From assembly GCA_964650405.1 (NCBI GenBank), contig CAZYTO010000028.1, positions 1 through 28,755 on the forward strand: a stretch of DNA of 28,755 nt. The letters are read 5' to 3'. Under the pieces are notes generated by a model. That model made no database searches and was not told where the DNA came from. It saw only the letters and a list, made by a program, of their open reading frames with translations. Of this stretch, positions 1 through 7,449 are shown in pieces. Position 1 is the stretch's first letter. Each line of letters begins with the position of its first letter. Source of the DNA: CAZYTO01 sp964650405. Lineage in GTDB: Bacteria; Acidobacteriota; Thermoanaerobaculia; Gp7-AA8. The translations under genes were made by a program, and so were the position numbers.

Positions 1-184
1 GCTGGCCGCCCTTCCGCTCGCCGCGTGATCGAAGTTGGCGAATGAAGTACTTAGTTGGTGGGGCGCGACTGCAAATGCCACCTCGTTACTAGCGAATGTG
101 CTTGTCTGGCTATATGTGTTCATAACTGCGCTTCAACCAGCGCACGTGCCTACGCCCTAGCGTCGGCCTAAGAGGTCGGCGGGG
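1..184. other. Non-coding window edge, less GC-rich
   Basis: I see no credible gene here. Around positions 61-120 the G+C is only about half, against roughly two thirds in most of the window, and the sequence lacks the codon-position pattern of the neighbouring genes. Short inverted pieces such as GGTGG/CCACC (around 55-87) are present but nothing I can name. It could be the edge of a transferred segment or simply an intergenic region. Confidence 0.4.
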
Positions 185-397
185 TCATTCGACCAGTTCG
201 GCCAGCTCGGGACAGGGGCGTGGAGCTAGACGGACGCTTTCGAGCAGCGACATCCCAACTTCGATGACGTCCGCTTCTTCGCTGGTCAAGCCGTCCTCGA
301 TCCACCGGCCAAGGCGATCCTCGGGAACCTCGAGGAGGGCGGCAATCTGTCTGTTCGTCAGTCGCAGAGCTTCAATTCGATAGGCACGTTCGGTCAT
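185..397 (-). CDS. Small helix-turn-helix-like hypothetical protein (70 aa)
   Basis: I do not recognise the family. Residues about 12-34 (LTNRQIAALLEVPEDRL...) have the spacing of a helix-turn-helix: an alanine-rich recognition stretch followed by a turn and RLGRWI. The rest is acidic and helical, with no signal peptide or membrane segment. The ATG at 397 is preceded by AAGAGG at a sensible distance, which supports it as a real gene. A perfect 6-4-6 dyad lies about 50 bp upstream (447-462) and could be its own operator. The gene stands alone between less GC-rich DNA and the RIC gene. It might be a small regulator or an antitoxin-like protein, but nothing in the sequence fixes that. Confidence 0.6.
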   Translation of the reverse strand: MTERAYRIEALRLTNRQIAALLEVPEDRLGRWIEDGLTSEEADVIEVGMSLLESVRLAPRPCPELAELVE

Positions 398-446
398 CAG
401 ACGCCTCTTGCTTCTCTATCCATAACCGCAAACCGTGTTTCGTGGT

Positions 447-462
447 GTCACGGCGACGTGAC
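447..462. promoter_or_regulatory. Perfect 16-bp dyad, candidate operator
   Basis: GTCACG-GCGA-CGTGAC is a perfect inverted repeat with 6-bp arms. It sits about 50 bp upstream of the start of the small HTH-like gene at 397. A TATGGAT-like -10 candidate lies between the dyad and the start on the minus strand. The position suits an autoregulatory operator; this is inference from symmetry and position only. Confidence 0.45.
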
Positions 463-595
463 GAACGCTGGTCGATTCCGTCACTCCCCTCCGATTTCAC
501 ACGGCGTTCTCGCCGACCGCAATTGAATGGCGAAACTCATTCGATTTGAAGCGCCGCGCGCAGTATTCAGGCGGCCCACCGATTCGACAGGCTTA

Positions 596-632
596 CCTTG
601 AAATTTCGCCATCCGATGGCCAATCTTCAAGG
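596..632 (-). terminator. Nested stem-loop after ric, possible terminator
   Basis: An outer stem CCTTGAA (596-602) / TTCAAGG (626-632) encloses an inner stem CCAT/ATGG (609-619). It begins 14 nt past the RIC stop codon, where a transcript terminator for the whole minus-strand locus would be expected. There is no T-run, so it is not a textbook intrinsic terminator. Confidence 0.4.
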
Positions 633-646
633 TTCAGGCGACCAGC

Positions 647-1423
647 TCAGCCATGCATTCCGCAGCCGCCCTGGCCGAAGGCCGCGGGGTGCCCGACGCG
701 GTCTTCCAGGTCCACGGCGCGCGGGAAGTAGATGTTGTTCTCGACGTGGATGTGCTCGTGCGTGCGCAGCTCGAGCTCGGCCAGGCGGCGATAGAGCTCG
801 CGGTAACTGAAGCAGGCGCTCTCCGGAGGGTTGTAGCCGTCGGTCACGGCGCGCAGCCGGGCCAGCAGCTCGCCGACGCGTTCGTGCTCCAGCATCATCA
901 TCCGCACCGGGTTCTTCACCGTGCCGAAGAACGGCGTCGGCGCATGACCTTGTTCGAGAGGCTGGTCGAGCTGCGTCACGTACGGGAAGAGGATCTGCTC
1001 CTCCTTCAGCATGTGCGGGAGCATTTCCGCGGTGAGGTCGCGCAGGAGCGTGACGACCTCGGCGAGCTCGGGACGGCGCTGGCCGTGGACGCCGAGGACC
1101 TTGGCGGCGATCGGCGCGAGGGTCTGCAGCTCCTCGCGCGTGTAGACGTGGTACATGGAGACGATGTTCGCGGCCACGGAGGTGAGCGTCTCCGCCGGCC
1201 AGTCGTGCGTCGTGCCGTCCGGCACCGCGGCGGTGCGGGCCAGCTCGCCGGCGAACTCCTCGACGCTCTTTCCGGCCGTGGCGCAGGCATCCGGGAGCGG
1301 GGTCATTCCGCCGCAGCAATAGTCGATCTTCCATGCCTCGAAGACGCGAATGGACGCCGGCACTTCCGCCGCCAGCTCTCCCACCGTGTAGTCGCCGTAG
1401 GGGATGGTCATGGTCGTGGTCAT
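647..1423 (-). CDS. ric: Iron-sulfur cluster repair di-iron protein RIC (YtfE/ScdA family)
   Basis: RIC proteins repair iron-sulfur clusters damaged by nitric oxide or oxidants, using a haemerythrin-like di-iron site in the cytoplasm. The 258-residue length fits the family. The N-terminal ScdA-type domain carries the diagnostic DYCCGG motif (residues 34-39). The C-terminal four-helix domain (about 75-235) shows the expected histidine and glutamate ligands in SMYHVY, LPHMLKEEQILFP, MLEHERVGEL and THEHIHVENNIYFP. The start is supported by GGAGGAG ahead of the ATG. It is the last gene of the minus-strand locus, 61 nt after the anion-channel gene. It has its own copy of the ATGAC-N4-GTCAT site centred 58 nt upstream, so it is probably co-regulated with, but separately promoted from, the molybdoenzyme operon. 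Family assignment is secure. Confidence 0.95.
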   Translation of the reverse strand: MTTTMTIPYGDYTVGELAAEVPASIRVFEAWKIDYCCGGMTPLPDACATAGKSVEEFAGELARTAAVPDGTTHDWPAETLTSVAANIVSMYHVYTREELQTLAPIAAKVLGVHGQRRPELAEVVTLLRDLTAEMLPHMLKEEQILFPYVTQLDQPLEQGHAPTPFFGTVKNPVRMMMLEHERVGELLARLRAVTDGYNPPESACFSYRELYRRLAELELRTHEHIHVENNIYFPRAVDLEDRVGHPAAFGQGGCGMHG

Positions 1424-1474
1424 GGTGTGCTCCTCCGTTGCAGAACAGTCTCGGTCGAAGCCCGGAGCGACGGT

Positions 1475-1488
1475 ATGACCGATGTCAT
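1475..1488 (-). promoter_or_regulatory. ATGAC-N4-GTCAT operator upstream of ric
   Basis: The dyad ATGACCGATGTCAT lies 52 nt before the RIC start and overlaps the stop codon of the preceding channel gene. Together with three flanking bases (1472-1488) it is identical to the site at 7367-7383 ahead of the molybdoenzyme operon. The 5-4-5 geometry matches CRP/FNR-superfamily sites such as TTGAT-N4-ATCAA, but the half-site differs. At class II spacing (centre at -41.5) a weak -10-like GAGACT falls in the right place. Confidence 0.7.
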
Positions 1489-2546
1489 GCGGAACGCGGG
1501 AACCAGCTCCGCACGAGGCCCGCGAACGTCACCGCCCAGGCCGCGAGGGCGATGAAGACGAAGACGCGCGGAACGGCGAACAGCAGCTCGAGTTGGGTCG
1601 CGTTCGCCAGACGGAACGAGCAGACGGTGTACATCCCCAGCGGAAACACGGCACCCCAGTAGAGCGGGCTGTAGGTGAGCGGAAAGCGCTTGTAGACGTG
1701 CCGCCAGACGCCGAGGATCAACAGCATGGGGATCCACCAGGTGGCGGTCGCCCAGAACAGGACGGTGAGGCCGAGGATGAACGGGCGGAGGGCGGTCAGC
1801 AGGGGCGAGGCATCGGCGCGGGCCAGCAGCAGCGTCCCGGCCAGCGTGGAGATGGCCATCGCGCCCATGTTGATCCAGTACGGCGGCATCAGGTCCGACG
1901 GCGAGAAGCGGAAGAACGTGTAGCGATAGAAGATGAGGGAAATCAGCCAGATGTAGAGCATCCCGCCCGCCAGCCAGAAGGCCAGGCTGAGGAAGAGCAG
2001 GGCCTCGCCGTTCGCGGGGGCGACCTTCAGAAGCGAAGCGAGCGTGGAGACGGACTGCGTGGCCACGACGGCCACCAGCCATCCGCCGTTGATGCCCTCG
2101 TCGAGGGGCGGCTTGGTCTCCTTGACGGTGAGCGCGGTGAAGACGGCATAGATCAGCACGAGCCAGAGCACGAGGGTGGCGATCCAGAAGGCGAAGGCCA
2201 GCCGCTCCTCTTTGGCTACGATGACCAGTTGCGAGCCGAGCACGCTCGTGGCGGCGACGGCGGTGAAGAAGCCGACGCCGCGCTGATGGTCGCGGAGGTC
2301 GGCGACAACCTCGCGCGGAAAGCGGCAGATGCGCACGAAGGTTATGGCCCAGAGGACGACGAACGCCGCCAGGTTGATGCCGAGGAGCAGCCGCGGCACG
2401 AACGGACTGCCGAGGAGCTGCGCGGCGATGGAGACGATGCCGGTGGCCATCACCAGCGCGAAGTAGGCCGGGTGCAAGGTGCGGATGGCGTCCGACATGC
2501 CGCTCGACTTGACGTCCGGATTACCAGCCGGCGTACTGTCCGCCAT
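1485..2546 (-). CDS. TDT-family (TehA/SLAC1-like) anion channel or transporter
   Basis: This is a polytopic inner-membrane protein of 353 residues with about ten hydrophobic segments. It begins with the typical TDT opening LHPAYFALVMATGIVSIAAQ (residues about 20-39) and ends in an AVTFAGLVRSWF-like helix. TehA and plant SLAC1 proteins of this family conduct small anions, and SLAC1 is known to pass nitrate and chloride. The chosen start is the ATG at 2546, which overlaps the stop of the 74-residue membrane protein by one base (TGATG), indicating translational coupling. A longer reading frame exists upstream but runs through the neighbouring gene. In this operon a nitrate/nitrite or other anion exchange role is plausible but inferred; dicarboxylate or tellurite-related transport are alternatives. 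Confidence 0.88.
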   Translation of the reverse strand: MADSTPAGNPDVKSSGMSDAIRTLHPAYFALVMATGIVSIAAQLLGSPFVPRLLLGINLAAFVVLWAITFVRICRFPREVVADLRDHQRGVGFFTAVAATSVLGSQLVIVAKEERLAFAFWIATLVLWLVLIYAVFTALTVKETKPPLDEGINGGWLVAVVATQSVSTLASLLKVAPANGEALLFLSLAFWLAGGMLYIWLISLIFYRYTFFRFSPSDLMPPYWINMGAMAISTLAGTLLLARADASPLLTALRPFILGLTVLFWATATWWIPMLLILGVWRHVYKRFPLTYSPLYWGAVFPLGMYTVCSFRLANATQLELLFAVPRVFVFIALAAWAVTFAGLVRSWFPRSA

Positions 2547-2770
2547 CACCGCCGCTCCATCCGATAGATGTACGAGAGCAGGCCGGCGTTGAGCAGGAAG
2601 CAGACGACGCTGGCAATCGCCGCAGGGATAATGACGCCCTCCTGCCCGGCCAGAAACGCGTTCATCGTGGCCGTGAGGAGCCACAGTTGCAGGACGACGA
2701 TCATCACCACGACGGAGAGGATGCCGAAGACGATGGTCATCTTCTGCTGCCGCGAGAACGCGCGCTTCAT
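2546..2770 (-). CDS. Small two-helix membrane protein (74 aa; DUF6755-like)
   Basis: After a basic N-terminus (MKRAFSRQQK) there are two transmembrane helices, about residues 11-33 (ending VVLQLWLLTATMNAFL) and 45-68 (AAIASVVCFLLNAGLLSYIY). The protein ends in the positive cluster RMERR. From memory this resembles the uncharacterised DUF6755 family, which is found beside Rieske and molybdoenzyme genes. The start overlaps the Rieske stop by 4 bp (ATGA), and the end overlaps the channel start by one base. It is probably a small accessory or anchoring subunit of the membrane complex. No catalytic motif is visible. Confidence 0.8.
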   Translation of the reverse strand: MKRAFSRQQKMTIVFGILSVVVMIVVLQLWLLTATMNAFLAGQEGVIIPAAIASVVCFLLNAGLLSYIYRMERR

Positions 2771-3417
2771 GACTTTGCCTCGCTGGTCGCTGTTCGCTGA
2801 TCGCTGTTCGCGGTTCGCGGTTCGCTGGTCGTTGGTCCCTGGTTGCTGGTCGCTGATCGCTGGTCGGTGCCTGTGGCGTAGAGGTCGCCGTCGCGGATCT
2901 CGAGCAGGATGCGCTCCAGCGGCCGGCGCGGCGGACCGGCGATAGGGATCCCGCTCTCGAGATCGAACGATCCGTTGTGGCAGGGGCAGCGGAAGCGCTT
3001 CTCCGCCACCTGCGGCACCACCGCGCAGCTCAGGTGGGTGCATTTCTGGTTGTACGCGACGTAATGCTGCGGGCCGGTGCGGATGAGAATGCAGATGTCG
3101 TGGGCCTCGGGATACTCGAACACGAGCGAGGCGCCGATGGCCAGGGCATCCGCGCGGATGATGTGCCTGACCGGCGCCTGCCCCTTCCGCCTGCGGACGA
3201 AGTTCTCGAAGACGATCCAGAGCTGTCCGACAGCGAAGGCGAAGCTGGTCAGCACGAGAAACTTGGTGAAGTCGCGCCGGGCCACGAGCTCGTCCTGCGG
3301 CCAGTCCACCGGGAAGTCGTTCCGCCACTGCGGCTGATCGTGGTAGGGCCGTCCGTCCGGCGGCACGGAAAGCTGGTCGGGCGTGGTGCGGGTCGGTGAT
3401 GCCGGCAGGGTGGTCAT
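2767..3417 (-). CDS. Membrane-anchored Rieske [2Fe-2S] protein
   Basis: This is a 216-residue electron-transfer subunit. The cluster-binding motifs are CTHLSC (126-131) and CPCH (144-147): C126, H128, C144 and H147 are the ligands, and C131/C146 are the disulfide pair typical of high-potential bc1-type Rieske proteins. A single transmembrane helix (about 53-71) follows ARRDFTK, which resembles a twin-arginine motif. After the helix comes RRRKGQ. The last 30 or so residues are an imperfect heptapeptide repeat (DQRSATS/NQGPTTS/EPRTANS/DQRTATS) encoded by a 7-bp DNA repeat and are probably not part of the fold. The start at 3417 lies 7 nt after the ferredoxin gene. Family assignment is secure; which side of the membrane the domain faces is not. 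Confidence 0.92.
   Translation of the reverse strand: MTTLPASPTRTTPDQLSVPPDGRPYHDQPQWRNDFPVDWPQDELVARRDFTKFLVLTSFAFAVGQLWIVFENFVRRRKGQAPVRHIIRADALAIGASLVFEYPEAHDICILIRTGPQHYVAYNQKCTHLSCAVVPQVAEKRFRCPCHNGSFDLESGIPIAGPPRRPLERILLEIRDGDLYATGTDQRSATSNQGPTTSEPRTANSDQRTATSEAKS
2780..2870. repeat. Array of about 13 x 7-bp units (TCGCTGG family)
   Basis: Consecutive 7-mers run TCGCTGG, TCGCTGT, TCGCTGA, TCGCTGT, TCGCGGT (twice), TCGCTGG, TCGTTGG, TCCCTGG, TTGCTGG, TCGCTGA, TCGCTGG and a final TCGGTGC. The register is perfect over 91 bp while the units vary. The array lies inside the 3' end of the Rieske gene. The same unit family, on the other strand, recurs at 28437-28451. Confidence 0.9.
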
Positions 3418-3424
3418 TCGTCTC

Positions 3425-4044
<620 letters not shown>

Positions 4045-4048
<4 letters not shown>

Positions 4049-6261
4049 GCCGGACGCTCCACCTTCCGCAGGCGCACGGCGCAGACCTTGTACTCCTGGA
4101 TCTTCGACACCGGATCCTGCGCGGCGATGGTGAGCTGATTGGCGGCCTTGCGTCCCGGCCAGTGATACGGGATGAAGACCGTGTCCGGGCGGATGGTCGT
4201 CACCACCTGCGCGCGGAGGGTGACGTCGCCGCGCCTGGACTCCACCAGCACCCAGTCGCCGTCGGCGACACCGTACTTCTGCGCCAGCTTGGGATGGATC
4301 TCCACGCGCGGCTCGGGATACTGATCGACGAGCGGTCCGATGCGCCGGGTCTGCGTTCCGGAGAGGAACTGGCTGACCACGCGGCCGGTGGTGAGGATGA
4401 CCGGGTACGCCTCGTCGACGTCCTCCGCGGGCGGCCGGTACGCGGCCACGTTGAAGCGCGCCTTGCCGTCCGGGAAGTAAAACGGGCCGGCGCCGTTCGC
4501 GATCGGGTTCCAGGAACCCGGCTCGAACAAACGTGGCGTCCCGGGGTAATCGTCACTGGGACAGGGCCAGAACACGCCGTTCTGGGCCTCGATCTTCTCG
4601 TAGGTGATGCCCGAGTAGTCGGCGACGCCGCCCTTCGAAGCCACGCGCAGCTCGTCGAAGATCGCGCGCGGGCTGTCGAAGGTGAAGCCGTGCGGCCGCC
4701 CCAGGGCCCGGGCGACGTCCTGGATCACGCGCCAGTCCTGCTTCGCGTCGCCGGGAGGATCGACGGCCTTGTTGATCTTGATGACGCGGCCTTCGACCTG
4801 CGCCACCACACCTTCGTCCTCCTCGTGCAGCGAGCCGGGAAGGACGACGTCCGCGTGCTGCGCGGTCTCGCTGAGGAAGAAGTCGATGACGGTGAAGAAC
4901 TCCAGTTTCTCCAGCGCGCGCGTGACGAAGGCGTTGTCTGGCAGCGAGACTTTCGGGTTGAAGCAGATCGAGAGCAGGCCCTTGATCTCGCCCGCATCGA
5001 TCCGGCGCATCATCTCGTAGCAGTCCACGCCCGCCTCGGGGAGCTCCTCGGGCTTCACCCCCCACACGCTGGCCACGTACTGGCGGTGCGCGGGGTTCAT
5101 GATGTCGCGCCAGCCCGGAAGCTGATCGGCTTTCTGCCCGTGCTCGCGGCCGCCCTGACCGTTACCCTGCCCGACCACCGTTCCGTACGCGCAGTTCGGC
5201 TTGCCGATGCGGCCGGAGGCCAGCACGATGTTGATCGTGGAGAGGACGTTCTCGACGCCGTGCGAGTGATGCTCGATCCCGCGCGCGTGCATGAGGAAGC
5301 TGGTCCTGGCCGTGCCCCACAACTCCGCGGCGGCCCGGATCGACTTCTCAGCCACGCCCGTCACTTCCGCCGTCCGCCGCGGCGTCCACTGGGCGACGTG
5401 CTCCGCGACGGCCTCGAAGCCTACGGTGTTCCGGGCGATGAAGTCGTGATCGATCCAGTCGTTCTCGATCATGAGCTGCAGGATGCCGTTGAAGAGGGCC
5501 ACGTCACGCCCCGGCTTGACCGGCAGAAAGAGGTCCGCCGTACGCGCGATCGGTGTGATGCGCGGATCGACGACGATCACCTTCCCGCCGTTCTCCCGGG
5601 CCTGCCAGACGTAGTTCGTCGTGATGGGCGAGCACTCGGCCGTGTTCGATCCGGCGATGAGCACGACCTCGGCGCCGAGGATGTCCTCCCACGGGTTTGC
5701 GCTGCGGTCGATGCCGAAGGCCTTCTTGTTCGCCGCCCCCGCGCTGACCATGCACAGCCGCCCGTTGTAGTCGATGTACTTCGTCTTCAGGCACACCCGG
5801 GCGAACTTGCCCATCAGGTACGCCTTCTCGGTAGTCAGGCTCGCCCCGGAGAGGACGCCAAAGGCGTTCGGGCCGTAGGCCGACTGGATGCGCTCGATCT
5901 CCGCGGCCACGCGTGTGATCGCCGCGTCATACGGCATCGGTGAAAAGCCCTTCTCCGATGCGGGATCGCGTTTCAACGCCGTGGTGAGACGATCCTCGTG
6001 GCCGCCCTGCAGGTAGCGTTTGACGCCCTTCGGACAGAGCATCCCCTTGTTGAAGGGAAAGTCGTAGCGCGGCTCGAAGCCGATGACGAGGTTGTCCCTG
6101 ACCTTGAGATTGATGCCGCACTGCTGGCCACAGAAGCAGCAGTGGGTGGGCACGATCCGGTCGGGCTCGACGCCGGTGTCGATGCGCGAGCCGTCCATGT
6201 GGTTGAGGTGCGGACCCCAGGCATCGGTCAGGACGTCTTGTTCTTTCGGCAGTGTGGCCAT
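4045..6261 (-). CDS. Molybdopterin oxidoreductase catalytic subunit (NasA/NapA-like)
   Basis: This is a 738-residue catalytic subunit of the DMSO-reductase superfamily binding a bis-pterin cofactor. The N-terminal [4Fe-4S] motif is C41-x2-C44-x3-C48-x27-C76 (in THCCFCGQQCG and GMLCPKG). The molybdenum ligand is probably C170 in NGRLCM, as in NasA/NapA-type nitrate reductases and unlike the Asp of NarG. The C-terminal pterin-binding domain starts near VILTTGRVVSQF. There is no Tat signal, so it should be cytoplasmic. The ATG directly follows the stop of the NarI-like gene and the end overlaps the ferredoxin gene by 4 bp. Nitrate or nitrite is the most natural substrate given the RIC and anion-channel genes, but formate or another oxyanion is possible. 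The closest characterised relative cannot be named from sequence alone. Confidence 0.93.
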
Positions 6262-7329
6262 TCAGCCTGCCCTCCCCGCCCAGAGCCGCCCCTGCGCGAT
6301 GGCCAGCATCGACCGCCTGCACACGGGACAGATGCGCTGGTAATGCTCCACGCCGGGCGCGCCGGTCTCATAGCGATAGCCGAGCTCGCGCTCGACCTCG
6401 ATCAGATCGTCGACCTGTAGTTGGGGCGCGTACTCCTGCCGGCAGCGGCGGCAGCGGGCCATCCCTTCCTTGGCCGCCACGTCCTTGTAGAAGCTCACGC
6501 CAAGCTGCGCCGGCCGCTGGAAGATGTGAAAGAACTTGCCGAACGGCAGGTAGAGCAGCGTGAAGATCACCGTGATGGCGTGCAGCAGGGCCAGGAAGTC
6601 ATAGCCGTAGCCTTGCATCCAGGTGTAGCTCGCCGTGAGCAGCAGGCCGGTGATGCTGATGGCGAAGAGCAGAACGAGGGGCAGGAAGTCTTCGGCGAAC
6701 CGCTGCAGGGCGGCCGCGCCGTGGTCGCGCATGCGCCGCCGCATCGCCAGCATCACCCCGGCGATGACCATAAACGCCGACCATACCAGTCCGTGGAAGA
6801 TCAGGAACGCGATGACCGAGTGGATCGGGAACGACGACGTGGCGAAGCCGAACACGAACGTGCGGTACGACTCGATGTCTCCCGGAACGGTCTCGAAGTG
6901 CACCCAGCCGAAGACCAGCGGGAAGGTGATGGCGAAGGCGAGGATGCAGCCCCACATGATCAGGAAGTGCGCCAGGCCCCGCCACGCGCCGCGCTTGAAG
7001 ATGAAGCGGTTCAGGGCGAAGTCGGAGGTGACGCGGCGGAACCAGTTGGCGATGTTGGTGGTGAGGTATCGCGGCCCGAAGAACACCTGCCATCCGCGAT
7101 TCCAGTAGCGCCTCGTGGGAGGGCGCTGCAGCCACATGGCATACCGATAGGTGATGGCGAACGTCGCGAAGAGCACCGCGAAGGTGTAGCCGACCAGGGC
7201 GGCGTCGAAGTGCTGGAGGTTGCGGGACCCGACGACGATCAGCACGGCCAGGATGGCGGTGAAGAGCGCCCCCCACGCTGCGCCGGCCCATCGTTCCCGT
7301 CCGACACGTCCGTACATGCCAGGATTCAT
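6262..7329 (-). CDS. NarI/DsrM-like haem-b membrane subunit with C-terminal CxxC pair
   Basis: This is a 355-residue integral membrane protein with about six hydrophobic segments (roughly residues 15-35, 45-65, 118-142, 168-193, 214-235, 245-265). Histidines in or near the helices (H121, H170, H179, H250, H268) are candidate haem-b ligands, as in NarI, DsrM and HdrE quinol-oxidising subunits. An extra soluble C-terminal domain (about 280-355) carries C293-x2-C296 and C334-x2-C337, a rubredoxin- or zinc-ribbon-like knuckle. It is the first gene of the operon. Its stop (TGA) is followed immediately by the ATG of the molybdenum subunit. GGAGG abuts the ATG at 7329 with no spacer, so the in-frame ATG at 7317 may be the true start. 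An in-frame TAA a few codons upstream excludes longer versions. Confidence 0.87.
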   Translation of the reverse strand: MNPGMYGRVGRERWAGAAWGALFTAILAVLIVVGSRNLQHFDAALVGYTFAVLFATFAITYRYAMWLQRPPTRRYWNRGWQVFFGPRYLTTNIANWFRRVTSDFALNRFIFKRGAWRGLAHFLIMWGCILAFAITFPLVFGWVHFETVPGDIESYRTFVFGFATSSFPIHSVIAFLIFHGLVWSAFMVIAGVMLAMRRRMRDHGAAALQRFAEDFLPLVLLFAISITGLLLTASYTWMQGYGYDFLALLHAITVIFTLLYLPFGKFFHIFQRPAQLGVSFYKDVAAKEGMARCRRCRQEYAPQLQVDDLIEVERELGYRYETGAPGVEHYQRICPVCRRSMLAIAQGRLWAGRAG

Positions 7330-7341
7330 CCTCCGGAATGA

Positions 7342-7347
7342 AGCTTA
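7342..7347 (-). promoter_or_regulatory. Candidate -10 box of the molybdoenzyme operon
   Basis: Read on the minus strand this is TAAGCT. It lies exactly where a -10 element should be if the dyad at 7370-7383 is bound as a class II activator site (centre at -41.5). Transcription would then start near 7335, giving a very short leader that contains GGAGG and favours the ATG at 7317. The box matches the consensus only at the first, second and last positions. Confidence 0.35.
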
Positions 7348-7369
7348 GTCCGTCCGCAGGGCGGAAGGT

Positions 7370-7383
7370 ATGACCGATGTCAT
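7370..7383 (-). promoter_or_regulatory. ATGAC-N4-GTCAT operator of the molybdoenzyme operon
   Basis: ATGACCGATGTCAT is centred 47 nt upstream of the NarI-like start. The 17-mer GGTATGACCGATGTCAT (7367-7383) is identical to 1472-1488 upstream of RIC. A second overlapping dyad CCGAT-GTCAT-ATCGG (7374-7388) exists only at this copy. The regulator is not encoded in this window as far as I can tell. The 5-4-5 form suggests a CRP/FNR-superfamily protein. Confidence 0.72.
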
Positions 7384-7400
7384 ATCGGTTCAAGCTCGCG

Positions 7401-7414
7401 GTGAGCCTGCTCAC
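7401..7414. promoter_or_regulatory. Palindrome GTGAGC-CT-GCTCAC in divergent promoter region
   Basis: Perfect 6-bp arms separated by 2 bp, lying between the molybdoenzyme operon promoter and the divergent secreted-protein gene (start 7450). It could serve either gene as an operator. No second copy was noticed in the window. Confidence 0.35.
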
Positions 7415-7437
7415 ATTCCACCCTTCCCGCACGCCGC

Positions 7438-7443
7438 AATACT
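7438..7443 (+). promoter_or_regulatory. -10-like box 6 nt before ATG (leaderless signature)
   Basis: AATACT is followed by six bases and then the ATG at 7450. No Shine-Dalgarno is present. The spacing is that of leaderless transcripts, in which transcription starts at the start codon. Confidence 0.45.
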
Positions 7444-7449
7444 CGCGTC

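Noticed and set aside
1..184. Integron attC site or insertion-sequence end
   Set aside because: Short inverted pieces are present, but no core-site consensus, transposase or integrase is visible.
4162..5943. Long plus-strand reading frame opposite the molybdenum subunit
   Set aside because: It is antisense to a protein with clear cofactor motifs. The translation is Arg/Asp/Val-rich with no domain, as expected from the complement of GC-rich codons.
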